Positions 33,304 to 44,440 of a stretch of 64,000 bases of DNA are shown here, piece by piece. Under the pieces are notes generated by a model that was not told the DNA's origin, did no database searches, and was given only the letters and a program-made list of their open reading frames with translations. How positions within the stretch are numbered: the first letter of the stretch is position 1; each line of letters begins with the position of its first letter. The stretch comes from Posidonia oceanica (lineage: Eukaryota; Streptophyta; Magnoliopsida; Alismatales; Posidoniaceae). The translations under genes and the position numbers were made by a program. Location of the stretch: positions 77,606,501 to 77,670,500 of the forward strand of contig JAZBRS010000014.1 in NCBI GenBank assembly GCA_037176725.1. The letters are read 5' to 3'.

Positions 33304-34095
33304 GAAGTACAGTAAGCTTTCAGCTTTGGCTTGGGTTTGAGTTCCGTTTGCCTGCTTGGTCCTAATGTGCCTATTCATTTTCTAAGGTTTTCTTTTTTTC
33401 CAGATAGCTTTCTGTGCTACCCTTTTTTCACTCTTTGGACAGCTCTTTGCTGACCTCTTTTATTGTCTTCTCTTTTCTTTTGTTGTTTTCTCACTTAGAC
33501 AGCTTCTTTGCTGCCTTCTTTCCTCTCTTATTTGGGCAGTTTTTGTTGCCGTCTTTTTGGGGTGCTTTATTTGGCGAATGGCTCATACCATTAGCCTTTG
33601 CTCCGAGCCAGCCTTTCTCTTACCTCCCCGTGCAAGTGTATGTGCAGACAGGACAAGGTTGACGTTCCCTAGTTGTTCAGTTCCTTTTCTATTTGGGATA
33701 CAACTTTCTTTCCTTGGCTAGGATTCAGTCTTTGGTCCCTTCTAGAGTTTAGCATGCTAATTAAGGGTGTACTGTATGTAACCCCCACGGATCTGAAGAT
33801 GTCTTCAGGCTGTCACAACCAGTGGTTGGACCTTCCCTGGGTGTCACGGTCTCTGCTTTGGAACCTTAGGTAATATTTTGGCAGTTCTACTTAATGCCTT
33901 AAGTTGTTAGGTATAGTCCACACTCATCAATCATTATTTATTTATTTTATTCTATAATCTAACTTAGCATTAGATACCAAATAAAGAAAAAATAAGGGAA
34001 AACAGAGTGCGGAAAGGAAAATGTCTTATTTACAAGTTTTAATTGAATTAACCATTGCCCTCAGTCAGGTTCAGTGGAACCTCGCACCTCCCTTC
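33304..34095. other. Unassigned spacer
   Basis: About 790 bases with no recognised coding region or repeat. It includes a T-rich segment (33380-33560) and an A/T-rich segment (33930-34040) which, read on the minus strand, follows the gag fragment and looks like a 3' untranslated end. The open frame 33414-33662 has no family features. Confidence 0.5.
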
Positions 34096-35664
34096 CTAGA
34101 TGAGGGGGCTTACCTGAGGGGTGACTGCAGAAGTCTGCCCTGGCGTTAGGTAGTCAGGTGCTTGTGGCGCATGTTCTCGTCTTTCCTTTGGTTTATGCCC
34201 AGTCCTTGCTTTCAGAGGGTCAAAGTTGGACTTGTCTCGACCCATTCCAGGCAGCGTGTCCCTGATGGCCTTGTCTCGGAGTGAGGCTATCAGATTTCCC
34301 CCTACTCTTGAAGTGTGGCTGCCAATGTGCTCTGTAGTAACCTCTCCTTCATAACCACAGTGTTTATGACTACCCCTAGTGTGTCCATTTGTAGGGTCAG
34401 GCGGCTTGGGAGGAGGATCAGCTCTTGCTTGTGCTGCTTGGAGAGCTTGGTAGAGTGAACTGAGTGCAGCTTCTGCTTTATACCAGTCTGAATCCGCATA
34501 CTCATCGTAGAAGGGCGACTGGCTTTCTTGAATTATGTCCTGGAACATCTGAGAGTCCACTGCCTTTTCATTGCACCAGTCTGGGTCAGTGTACTCATCA
34601 TAGATGGGTGAGCAGCCTTCCTTTGTTAAGTCCTGGAGTACATGGGAATCAAGGTCCCCTTCACTAGATGGGCTCTGCTCTGGATCTGCTGGTATGCACT
34701 GGATGGATGCGAACTTAGCCCGAGCAGCTGATGAGATGATCTCTGCATCTACATGATCTACTCGGTAGTTGAACAAGGGCTCTTGATGTGTCTGCATCAC
34801 CTACTGCCCTTCTTGAGCCGCCTTTAGTCTGGCTTTGAGCTCAGGCCACATGATATCACCCTTGTCATTAAGATTATGTATTTTATCTTTGACGGTGAAG
34901 CATTCTTCAAGGGTGTGCCCATTGTTCTGATGATAAGGGCAATGCTTGACCATATTAGCGTTTGGGTAGCTCGGACTGGGCTCTGGGAGCTGCAGATCTC
35001 CACTCTCAACCAGCATCCTAAATGTATCGGGGATTGATTCAGGAAGCGGAGGATAGTTTTGCCTCTAAGGGCCTTTGTAGCTTCGTGGAGGAGGGACGCT
35101 ATGATAGTTCCTCTGCCCCCGTTGTTGCCCCTGGTATCTTTGCTGGGCATGTACTGGATAATCAAGTGGCTGTTGTTGTTGGTGCTGTATTGGCTACACT
35201 AACTGCCCCTGGTACTGCGTTGGTTGGCTTAGGTACGGCTCTGTCTGATACTGGATCAGTTGCCCTTTGGCTAGGAGTGATTGCTCAGACTGGTATTGGC
35301 CCTTCTGCCTCTGTTGAGTTGAAACCTGGGCTATGTCACTAGTGATCCCTTCAAATGTATGGCCAGTGCTTTTCTTCCTGCCCTTTCCCTCGAGCTTTAA
35401 GAATGATAGGTCCTCTCTGTGATGGAGTATTCTTGCAGCATGCTCATGTAGCTGAGGATATGTTTGGAGGTCACTCATTAGTAGCCCTGTTCTGAGTGCT
35501 CCTGTAGTGTTTCGGGCGATGATCTCGACAGCTTAGCTTTCAGGAATATAGCATTTAGATCTTGCAGCCATGTCTCTCCATCTACTTGCAAAAGTAGCGA
35601 ACTCCTCATTAGGTTTCATCTTTTCAGCGAGGAGGTCGCTCATTGTAGGCTCGTGCTGGATGCG
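34096..35664 (-). pseudogene. gag fragment of a second Ty3/gypsy family
   Basis: A single minus-strand frame runs through about 520 codons with only a few nonsense codons (for example 34801-34803 and one in each gap between the open pieces 34801-35016, 35194-35478 and 35479-35664). Landmarks are EPTMSDLLAEKMKPNEEF, WRDMAARSK, a Gln-rich stretch, CPYHQNNGHTLEEC (CX2HX4HX4C) and a long acidic tail with repeated SPIYDEYTD and SPFYDEYAD units. It is clearly related to plant gag proteins but is not the gag of A or B. No protease or RT follows. At 35664 it abuts element A head-to-head with no visible LTR between them. Confidence 0.75.
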
Positions 35665-36971
35665 TTAACCTAACTAGGGACACCCATCGCGTGCCCTATA
35701 GCTACGTCACAGAAATGTGCGCGATAGTCACGCGATCAGGGAGGGTCTACAAGACTACAGCACCGATGGCTAGGCCTAGCCGTCCAGAACTCGCTATACC
35801 TCCACCATCTGGCCAATCCCCTGTACCCAGCATAGTAGAGCCTACTACCAAAGCCACTCCTCCCACCACCAAAAAGGGCCAACCCAAGGCCGACATCACC
35901 TCCCAGCTTAAGAAGGTCAGGGCAGACATTTCCATTTGGGACCTCATCCATACATCCTCTGAACACCATGAGGCTTTTCTCCACATGTTCCAAGCCGCCC
36001 ATGTGTCCAAAACCATTGAGCCTGCAACCCTAGAAAGCATGGTAGGTATGATCGTGGAGCCTTAGGTCATCTCTTTTACGAGTGAGGAGCTGCCTTCGAC
36101 GGGGATTAATCACAACCAACCCCTATTTGTCACAGTGCAGTTTAAAAATTTCCGCATTCCCTTTTCGCTGATTGATAATGGTTCATGCCTTAATGTCTGT
36201 CCCTTGCGTACAGCAACACAGCTCAGATTCAAAGCCGAGGATATCACTCCAACTATAAAGGGAATGATAGCTTTTGACAATACACACCATGACTCTTCGG
36301 GGATTCTAATTATTCCCCTCACCATTGGCCCAGTCGTATTCGATGTGAAATTCTACATTGTCAATTTGGAGCCCAATTTCAACCTTCTGCTTGGGCGCCC
36401 TTGGCTACACAAGCATCAAGTCATCCCCTCGACCCTCCATCGCATGTTCAAGTTCCACTGGAGCGACAATGTTATCGTTGTCATGGTGGAAAACTTTGAG
36501 AAGGAGCGGATCAAGGCGATTTCTTCCGTCTCCTTACAGACTGTCCAATTTGACCCTGAGCTTTCTAATACTTTATACCGCGTTAACCGGTCCGAACCGA
36601 TTAACTTTATCCCTGATCTTGAGCATGTCAGCTCTCTAGCCGTTCACAGCAACCCCTTCCGAATAGTCGGAAATGTCTGTCACAGGTGGGGCTACGTAAA
36701 GGGAATGCCGCTCGGGCGATACGGCCAGGGGATCGCTGAGCCGATCATGGCAGAAGAGCGAAGAGACTCTCAAGGTCTTGGGTACGACTCACATTCCAGT
36801 GAAGATAGATGCCTACAGCCAAAGAATCGGAGGATGACCATCCCTCAGGACATCACTAACTTTACTAGTGCAGGTACCCTTGGTCCAAGTCGTAGTGCAG
36901 CAAGTACCGTGCCAGACTTCCCCATTGCCGACAGAGGAGTGGGATTGTATCGAAGACTATTACTCAGATGA
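35665..36971 (+). pseudogene. Protease region of element A
   Basis: The frame begins with DTHRVPYSYVTEM and continues through SGRVYKTT, KKVRADISIWDLIHTSSEHH and SFTSEELPSTGINHN into FVTVQFKNFRIPFSLIDNG, NVCPLRTATQLRF and FNLLLGRPWLHKHQVIPSTLH. The whole is open except for one TAG (36063-36065), which replaces a Gln codon of B. The active-site motif is DNG as in B, so DNG is a family trait rather than a lesion. The last residues run into linker sequence in another frame. The frame is intact where B has a frame change, which supports the reconstruction of the region's limits. Confidence 0.9.
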
Positions 36972-37441
36972 TGAGCAGTCTGAGGTACAAACAGATCAGT
37001 CACACCCAGCAGCTCCCACAAGTCCATTGCTACTCCCAACAATAGTAAGTGTAACTTTGCCAGCACACCTATCAGTTGCACTGCTATCCAGCCTGTTTGC
37101 ATCCCTGATTGCCACGGCACCACAGTCAGCCATGCCAGAAGGCCAACTAGACAGCCAGACAGTGTAGCCGACAGTAGAGCAAGCACCCCAGGCAGCGGTA
37201 CACCTAGCAGTCGAGCCAGAGCTAGAGGCCACCGGTGCCTACTATGTCGACTCACCCATAAATGAGGAAGGAGGAGCGACTGCAGAGGCTCAGGTTGACT
37301 TTATGATGGGAGACATGGAGTTACTGTTCCAAGAACAACTTGTGTCGCTGGCGGAGGACCTCGCAGAGTATCAGGCAGTGAAGAAGGGGAAAGCCATGGC
37401 TTCGGATCCCTCCTCGCAAAAGTACCATCCCTCTATCATGG
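36868..37441 (+). pseudogene. Protease-RT linker of A, first part
   Basis: It contains LPTEEWDCIEDYYSDDEQS, a Pro/Ala/Ser-rich stretch, a TAG (37165-37167), a GAYYVDSPINEEGG segment and MGDMELLFQEQLVSLAEDL. The frame runs to HPSIMV, where solo LTR S1 interrupts it. It continues at 41775. The protein islands match B over 21944-22700. Confidence 0.8.
37437..37441 (+). repeat. Target-site duplication CATGG, left copy for S1
   Basis: CATGG at 37437-37441 recurs at 41775-41779. When the LTR and one copy are ignored, the linker protein frame is continuous through the joint (ASIMVLEED in B). Confidence 0.95.
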
Positions 37442-37485
37442 TGTAGACACCCTATTTTGACATGCTCAATTGGTGGTTCTCTTTG

Positions 37486-37815
37486 AAACCCTAAAACCAA
37501 GCCCAAAACAACACCCAATTTCAAACCCAAAATCTCATCAAAACCCTAGAAAAACTCTAGGTTTGCACTCACTCTAAACCCTAGAAAAGCTCTAGGTTAG
37601 CACACACCAAACCCTAGGTCAAACTCTAGGTTTGCACACACCAAACCCTAGGTCAAACCCTAGGTTAGCACTCTCCCAAACCCTAGGTCAAACCCTAGGT
37701 TAGCACTCTTCTAAACCCTACGTTAAACTCTAGGTTTGCACTCTTAAACCCTAGGTTAAACCCTAGGTAAGCACACCTAAACCCTAGGTCAAACCCTAGG
37801 TTAGCACAGGTCACA
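37486..37815 (+). repeat. AAACCCTAGGT minisatellite
   Basis: More than a dozen copies of AAACCCTAGGT or close variants, many paired as AAACCCTAGGTCAAACCCTAGGTTAGCAC-like units. One exact AAACCCTAA lies at 37486-37494. The motif resembles the plant telo-box, but the spacing is not that of a telomere. Weaker versions occur at the start of the other LTRs (4080-4440 and, on the minus strand, 1660-1900, 12690-12830). Confidence 0.85.
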
Positions 37816-37837
37816 CCCATGCATGCACAATCCCAAG

Positions 37838-38340
37838 CCCTTCTCCTTCTTTCTTTTTCTTCTTTCTTCCCCTTCTCTTTTTTCTTCCTTTTTTCCTTCT
37901 CTTCTTTTTTTTTTCCATTCTTTTTCCTAAGCCCAACCCACTCTCTTTCTCCCCTTCTTTTTTCTCCTTTTCCACCCATCTTCCAAGCCCAGCCCACTCA
38001 CTCCCCCCTTTCTTTCTTTCTTTCTTTCTTTCTTTCCTTCCATCCTTCTTTCTTTCTTTCTTCCTCTCTTTCTTTATTTCTTTTTCTTCTTTCCCCTCCT
38101 AAGCCCGGCCCACTGCCCTCTCCTCCTCCTTTTTTTTCTTTTTTTTTCTTCCTTTCTTTCTCCCTTCCCTTCCTCCTTTCTTTCTTCCTTTTCTTTTCTT
38201 TTTATCCTTTTTTCTCTCCTCTCAGGCCCGACCCAACTCCTTCCTCCTCTTCTTTCTTTCTTTTTTTATTTCTTTTTCTTTCTTGGGCCCGGCCCGTTGC
38301 CTCCTTCCTCCTTCCTTTTTTTTCTTTTTCTTCTTCTCCT
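37838..38340 (+). repeat. 500-bp polypyrimidine tract with AAGCCCRRCCCACT words
   Basis: A nearly pure C/T stretch, interrupted at about 37929, 37985, 38100, 38223 and 38285 by GCCC(A/G)(A/G)CCC(A/G) words. On the other strand these read TGGGCT or TGGGCC. The same words break the shorter tracts of the other LTRs. Confidence 0.85.
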
Positions 38341-39629
38341 GCCTTCTTCTGCTTCCACTGCCTTCGATCCGCTTCCATCCCCTTCTTCTGCCTTCTTCTT
38401 CATTCTTATCTCCACCTCCCATCCGCCACTTACTTCCCACTTAGTCTCCGCAATTCATGCACACACAGCCCTCAACCACCGCCTCTTCTTCCATTGATAG
38501 TTGGCCTAACTCCTCCACTTGGCCTCCTTCGCTAACAACCCCTACCCAGCCTCCATAGCACAGTACCTTACCCATTCGCACGCACCCAGCACAGCAGCAG
38601 CAGCAGCACTCCCCAGCAACCCATTTTCTTCCCCTCTGCTCGCACACCACCCTCACTGCAAATTCTCACCCCCCAGCCATGCACGCACTCCAATACCTCA
38701 CCTTCATCTTCCCCAGCATCCCACGATCACAGCGAGCGTGGGAAACGCCCGAGAGAGCCACAGCAGCCCCCGCTCCACCAAAATTTCCCCTCTGCACCCA
38801 AAATCCGTTCTCTGGATTCTGAGCGGCAAATCCACTTCTGTTTGGCCTCAGACCTTCCCCAGGTCACCAGCAACCGCCTCCGATCTTCCCCAGCAGCTGC
38901 CGACGCCCATAGCACCGCCCTGACCTCCACCTGCACAACTGCAACCCACCGAGGTTGGTAGCCTTCCTCAGTCTTCCACGCAGGTAACGAACCTCCTCCC
39001 TAGCTAGTTAGAATTAGCTTTAGAGCTTCAGTGCGCCATTCGAGCTCCGCCGCTACAGTGCATCTTCTCCAGTGACGCTCCGCAGCTCCGCCGTGCCACT
39101 GCGTGCTAGACCCCTCCGAGCCACCCAGATTGCTCCCCGAGCACTGCCGGACCTCCAGCACCTCAGCCCAGCACCGCTCGAGCACCATAGCAGCCTCCAG
39201 CACCTGCACAGTCTCCGGCCTCCTCTGCAGCAAGCCACCGAGGTCGGCAGAGTAGCTCCAGCACCACCACGTGCCGCTGAAGCCACTGGAGCACTTGCGC
39301 GCACTGCCTCCAGCCTCCGAATGCCCCAGCAGCGCCGCCCGCACGCCGAACCACCGCAGCAGCAGCCTCCTTCTCCGGCGCAATCGGCTGGAGCGCGGGT
39401 AGCACTGTAGCATTTAAGTTAAATGTTTTTAATTTTATTTCGTTACATGCATTGCAATTAAGCCCTTAAGTTTATTTTATTTACTTTGCAGTCCAGCATC
39501 AGTTTAGATTTCATTTAATTCTGCATTTAAACGATATTGCATTAAAGTAAAGTATTGCATGTTATTATATTTGCGTTTCAGTTCAGCTTTAGCTTAAGTT
39601 ATTTGAAATTCTCTGCATGCATTGCATCT

Positions 39630-40130
39630 AGGCCCTTATGTTTCTTTATGTTTGCATTTAGGTCCTTTTTCAATTGAAAAGCATTTAATCTGCATTTATA
39701 ACTATATTGCATTGCATTAAACTACGGCATGTTTTAATAATTGCATTTAGGTCTGGTCACATGTTATCTGTGATTTAAATGTGATTTTTAACCTTATTGC
39801 ATTGTAATAAAGCCCTCTGGGTTTTAATTTTTGCATTTAGATCCAGTTGGATTTCAACTGTGATTTAAATGTGAATTTTAAACTTTATTACATTGCAATA
39901 AAGTCCTGCAAGTTCCAATTATTGCATTTAAGTCTTGTTTTCTTTTAAACTGTGATTTAAAATGCAATTTTAAACCTTATTGCATTGTAATAAAGCCTAG
40001 CAAGTTTTCATTATTGCATTTAGGTCTAATTTGCTTCCAACTGCCATTTAAATGCAATTTTAAACTTTATTACATTGCAATAAAGTCCTGCAACTTGTAC
40101 TTACTACATTTAAGTCCATTTTGCATGCAT
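39630..40130 (+). repeat. 91-bp tandem repeat in S1
   Basis: Similar TATTGCATTGTAATAAAGCC / TATTACATTGCAATAAAGTC segments recur at 90-92-base intervals (anchor C at about 39710, 39800, 39891, 39983, 40073). Each is followed by TTGCATTTAGGTCY and a CTGTGATTTAAATG segment. Confidence 0.85.
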
Positions 40131-41007
40131 GCATCAATTAATTTGCATTTTAATCATATTGCATTGCTTTAAATGCCCAACAGTTTTGCAAATTGCATTG
40201 CAATCCATGTTTTTAAACTGTTGCGTGTTTGCATGCCTATTTAGCTTTGCAATTTAAACCTTGCATGTTTTCAAAATTGCATGTAGGTCCTTATGCCTAG
40301 TTTCTTCATGCTTGCATTCTGCTTTGCATTTTAAATTCAACAGTTAGGTCTAATTGCATGTTAGTCCTAAAACCCACTGCTTGCCTGCTTTACATTGCAC
40401 TTAGGCCCTGCATGTTTTCAAAACTGCATGTAAGTCCATTCCTTGCATTATTGCATGCATCTTTTAATTAATGTTGCATTCTACTCTTGCTTGCCTATTG
40501 CATTGCTGCATTACCCCCTTGTCTGCATGCATTTACCCTGTGGCATTGCATTTTTCCATGTTTTTTGCACTTAGGCCCTGCATTTATTTTAATTGCACAT
40601 AGGTCTCTGCATTTGCATTCTTACATGCATTGCATCCCTATATCATTGCATATTGCACCATTGCATAATTTTGAGCATCCTTAGCTTCATTGCATATAGG
40701 ACACCCTGCATTGCACACACTTAGGGACATTTTTCACTTAGACCCCTACTTAGTCCACTTTTTTTGGCCCTTGAGCCATCTGACTTGAAACCTGAATAAC
40801 TTTTGATCGAACCGTTGGATCTTCACGATCTAACTATCCTGGTCTTCCTGGTTGGATGATCTTTAATTCTAACCAAAGTTATTTCAGATCAGGCCTCAGA
40901 TCTTCAAGATAAGCCCATCTAAATCACTGCATAGCACTCATTGCCTTATCATTTGCATTGCATGCATCATTTTCGCAATCCGTTTTCTCGTGCATGTAGA
41001 TTAGGCT

Positions 41008-41165
41008 TTGTCGCCCCAGCTTTCGTTTTCTTTTGCATGTCGCTTGAATTGCATCGTTTTCCGCACCAACTTTTGTTTTCTTATGCATGACGCTTGCATT
41101 GCACTATTTTCCGCCCCTGCTTTCGTTTTCTTTTGCATGTCGCTTTGCATTGCAAGTTTTCATCG
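41008..41165 (+). repeat. Three 54-base repeats in S1
   Basis: GCTTTCGTTTTCTTTTGCAT followed by GTCGCTTG-type sequence and GCATTGCA occurs three times in a row. The array lies at the same place in the LTR as the 30-bp minisatellite of B and the related arrays near 47520-47800 and 58740-58990, so this position repeatedly hosts tandem repeats. Confidence 0.8.
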
Positions 41166-41774
41166 CTGTTTTGTTTTATCACCTACATTTGCATTAGGGC
41201 GATGATGCTTACTGCCTAGGAGTTCTCACGAACCAAGGCTTGCCTATTCAAAACACTAGCAGCGTTGCTGAGCACATAGATTGCACGTTTAATTTCCCAT
41301 GCATAGCATTCAGGCATTTAGGCATTTAGGCATTAGGCATTAGGCATGCATCTTTCTGCATATGCGAGCGAGATAGCCTAAGAAAGACCGATTCTTGGAC
41401 GTATCGAGGGTGCCTAACACCTTCCCCGTGTGTAACAAGAGTCCTTGCCCTTTCTCTTGGCCCGCAATGACCATTATGCCCTCATCCTAGGCACGAGTCA
41501 TAGCATAGCATTACATTGCATTGCATAGCATCGCATCCTTTTGCATCTGGTTTTGCATGTTCTTTCATGCATTTCCCCAGTTTTCCTTGTCTCCCAACTT
41601 AATCGACATGGTGGCGACTCTGATTTGTCTTATCATTTCTTTTTTCCTTTTTGCCAGCGTTTCTGAGTCGAGTTTCCTTCCTCGGATTCAGCCCCATATA
41701 GTGAACCTAGTTTCGATTGGTGCACGCGAGCTTTGACATCGTGCATGGACGATCTGAATTTGAGGATTACTACA

Positions 41775-42339
41775 CATGGTCTTGGAAGATGATCCGGTAA
41801 CGACCCCCACTAGACCAGATGAGTTAATCACTCTACAGCCGGGAGGCGGGTTTAGATGGTTTGTGCAACACATGCCCCACTCAGGCAGTACAGCAGGCGG
41901 CAGTACACAGATCAGTCGCCAGTCTAGTATACTCCCCGCAAGTACATCAGAAATTGCAGAGGAAGAGGTAGCAGCACAGACATCGGTAGAGTCAGCGGCC
42001 CAAGCAATGGTAGTAGTAGCAGAGCAGGCAGAGGAGACTGCCAGAGCAGAGGTTGCACACCGAGGATATAGAAATACTTGGGTGAGCGTGACCATCCTGA
42101 AGCGTCACCAGGGCCAAGAAGCGGAACATATACACTCCTTCGATATTACAGACCCAACCTTTGAGAAGGAGATCCTCTCGGAACTCATTGCTTATGGAGA
42201 GGAGGATGATGCAGGCGAAGATGAGAATGATGAACCATCGCCTGAGTTCCAGCCCTACGTCGACGATCCAGAAGGTCCTAACCTCCACGTCGAAGAAGAG
42301 ACAAAGGTTATCAATATCAGCACAGCCGAAGAAGCCTAG
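41775..42339 (+). pseudogene. Protease-RT linker of A, second part
   Basis: The frame resumes with MVLEDDPVTT, PDELITLQPGG and RWFVQHMPHS and continues to ILKRHQGQEAEHIHSFDIT and ILSELIAYGEEDDAGEDEND, ending at a TAG (42337-42339). It starts with the second CATGG copy of the S1 duplication (41775-41779). Confidence 0.85.
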
Positions 42340-43118
42340 GAGGTCCGCATCAATGCCCTACTGTCGCCCCAGGCCAGAGTAGAATTCATAGCATTCTTGA
42401 AAGAGTATGTAGATGTCTTCGCCTAGAACTATGAAGACATGGTCGGTCTCAACATCGAGATAGTAGTGCACAATCTACCTTTGAATCTAGATGCAAAGCC
42501 AGTAAAGCAGATGCTAAGAAGATGGCGACCATAATGGCTGCTCAAGATCAAAGAAGAGATCATGAAGCAGCACAATGTCAATTTTCTCAAGGTCGTCCTA
42601 TACCCTGAATGGCTTGCAAATGTTGTGTCAGTGCTGAAGAAAGACGATCGAGTCCGCATGTGCATCGACTATAGAGACCTGAACAAGGCGAGTCCCTAGG
42701 ACGATTTTCCACTACCGCACATTGACGTCCTAGTCGATAACACTGCAGGATACAAAATGCTCTTCTTTATGGACAGCTTCTCTGGCTATAACCAGATCAG
42801 AATGGTAGAAGAAGACATGGAAAAGACATCATTCATCACCCCTTGGGGAGTCTTCTGCTACCAAGTTATGCCATTTGGGCTCAAAAACGCCAGAGCCACT
42901 TATCAAAGGGCAATGACAGCACTGTTCCACGACCTCATGCACCAGGAAGTTGAGGTCTACGTGAATGATATGATTGCCAACTCCAAAGAGCCCGAGGATC
43001 ACCTCGTCTCTCTGAAAATGCTCTTTGACTGCTTAAGGATGTACAAGCTGCGTCCCAACCCCAACAAATGTGTATTCGGGGTATCATCCAGGAAGCTCCT
43101 GGGATATATTGTCAGCTA
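42340..43118 (+). pseudogene. Reverse transcriptase of A, active site mutated
   Basis: RT blocks are recognisable (RRWRP, YPEWLANVVSVLKKDDRVR, CIDYRDLNKASP, FMDSFSGYNQI, TPWGVFCYQVMPFGLKN), but the catalytic box reads YVND. The codon at 42964-42966 is AAT where B has GAT. Loss of this Asp removes a metal ligand and should abolish polymerase activity. Stops include TAG 42424-42426, TAA in RRWRP-stop-WLL (near 42533) and TAG near 42699. The segment 42757-43119 is open. Confidence 0.9.
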
Positions 43119-44440
43119 GCAAAGAATTGAGGTGAACCCGAGCAAGGCAAAAGCCATTGTAGAGATGTCACCCCCCAAGACTGAAAAAGAGATCCGAGGC
43201 CTGTTGGGGCGATTACAGTACATCAGTCCGTTTAGTGCACTACTTACGCCCATCTGTGAACCGATATTCAAGCTCCTGAGAAAGAATGCACAGATCAACT
43301 AGAGCGAGGAGTGCCATGCTGCATTTGACAAAATCAAGCAGCTCCTAATCAAGCCTCCTGTTTTGGTTCCTCCCACGCCAGGGAGACCTTTGATTCTCTA
43401 CCTTTCTATCATGCAGCATTCCATGGGCGTAGTCTTGGGCCAACATGATGAATCGGGTAGAAAGAAGCATGCCATCTATTACCTGAGCAAGAAATTTAAT
43501 GATTGCGAAGCCAGGAATAGTACTATAGAGAAAACCTACCTATCACTCGTCTGGGCCGTACAGAAACTGAGGCACTACGTGATGGCATACCCAGTTCAGC
43601 TCCTATGTTGGCATGACCCCATTAAGTTCCTCTTCCAGAAGCCAGCCATGGTGGCCAGATGTGTCAAGTGGCAGGTGTTGCTATCTCAGTACGACATCAC
43701 CTTCGTCAAGCAGAGATCTATGAAGGAGCAAGCCACGGCAGATCACCTGGCTGACTTCCCATTGCTTGAGTATCAGCCTCTCCAGACGTAGTTCCCTGAT
43801 GAGGACATCCTTTTCACAATGGAGGACTCTGATGAGAAAGACCCTGAAGAACAGGAGCAGTGGTAGCTATACTTTGATGGTGCGGTCAACAAAAATGATC
43901 GAGGCATAGGCGCAGTGCTGACAACGCCGCAGGGGCAGATGATCTCCCTCGTGAGGAAGCTAACCTTTAAATGCACCAACAACGAAGCAAAATATGAAGC
44001 GTACATCCAGGGATTGAAGGTCGCACTCGTGCATAAGGCGCAGAAGCTGCATGTGCACGGCGATGACATGCTAGTGATCTCCCAAGTGAATGGCGACTGG
44101 AAGACAAAAGATCCAAAACTTGTGTCATATCACGAGTACTTGCTGAAGCTGATAGAAGAATTTGAAAGCATCTGCTTCATGTACATGAACAGAGCAAGGA
44201 ACGCATATGGAAGTGCATTAGCAACCTTGGCGTCCTGGCTTAGCATACCTGAAAACCATGCAGTGGATGTATCAGTTACCCGCATGGAGCAGCCTACGCA
44301 TTGCATGAGTATAGAAGAGGCAGATCCAGCAGAAGAACAACCATGGTACCATGACATTATGGTCTTCCTAGAATCTGGCTGCCTCTCACCTGGCATCTCA
44401 GTAGCAGATAGAAGGACTTTGGCACGTCTAGTGTTGAAGT
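43119..44440 (+). pseudogene. Tandem RNase H region of A
   Basis: The first domain has LYLSIMQHSMGVVLGQ, AIYYLSKKFNDCEA and STIEKTYLSLVWA, again without the leading catalytic Asp. The second domain keeps YFDGAVNK and VHGDDMLVISQ, but the catalytic Glu is Lys (NNEAKYEAYI versus NNEAEYEACI in B) and the last Asp is Ser (AYGSALATLAS versus AYSDALATLAS). TAG codons at 43300-43302, 43789-43791 and 43864-43866 replace Trp, Gln and Gln of B. Both nuclease units are therefore dead in A. Confidence 0.88.

Larger units (their letters stand above)
37442..41774 (+). mobile_element. S1: solo LTR, 4333 bp
   Basis: It starts TGTAGACACCCTATTTTGAC and ends GAGGATTACTACA, flanked by CATGG on both sides, with no internal coding region or polypurine tract. 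This is a solo LTR left by recombination between the two LTRs of an inserted element. In order it holds an AAACCCTAG-rich minisatellite (37486-37815), a polypyrimidine tract (37838-38340), a GC-rich centre (38340-39410), 91-bp repeats (39630-40130), TGCATT-rich sequence, three 54-base repeats (41008-41165) and the shared terminal block. Serine/phenylalanine-rich and arginine/alanine-rich open frames inside it are not genes. Confidence 0.95.

Noticed and set aside
33304..33330. Primer-binding site after the LTR end at 33303
   Set aside because: The sequence does not resemble the 3' end of a plant tRNA complement, and this LTR is a 3' LTR, so none is expected.
37486..37815. Interstitial telomere repeat
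   Set aside because: The words are AAACCCTAG with variable spacing, not tandem TTTAGGG, and they lie at the start of an LTR.
37819..38535. 238-codon serine/phenylalanine-rich open frame
   Set aside because: It is translation of the polypyrimidine tract and lacks stops because TAA, TAG and TGA need purines.
39000..39413. Alanine/arginine-rich frames on both strands
   Set aside because: They come from the GC-rich LTR centre; overlapping frames are open on both strands and no family motif is seen.
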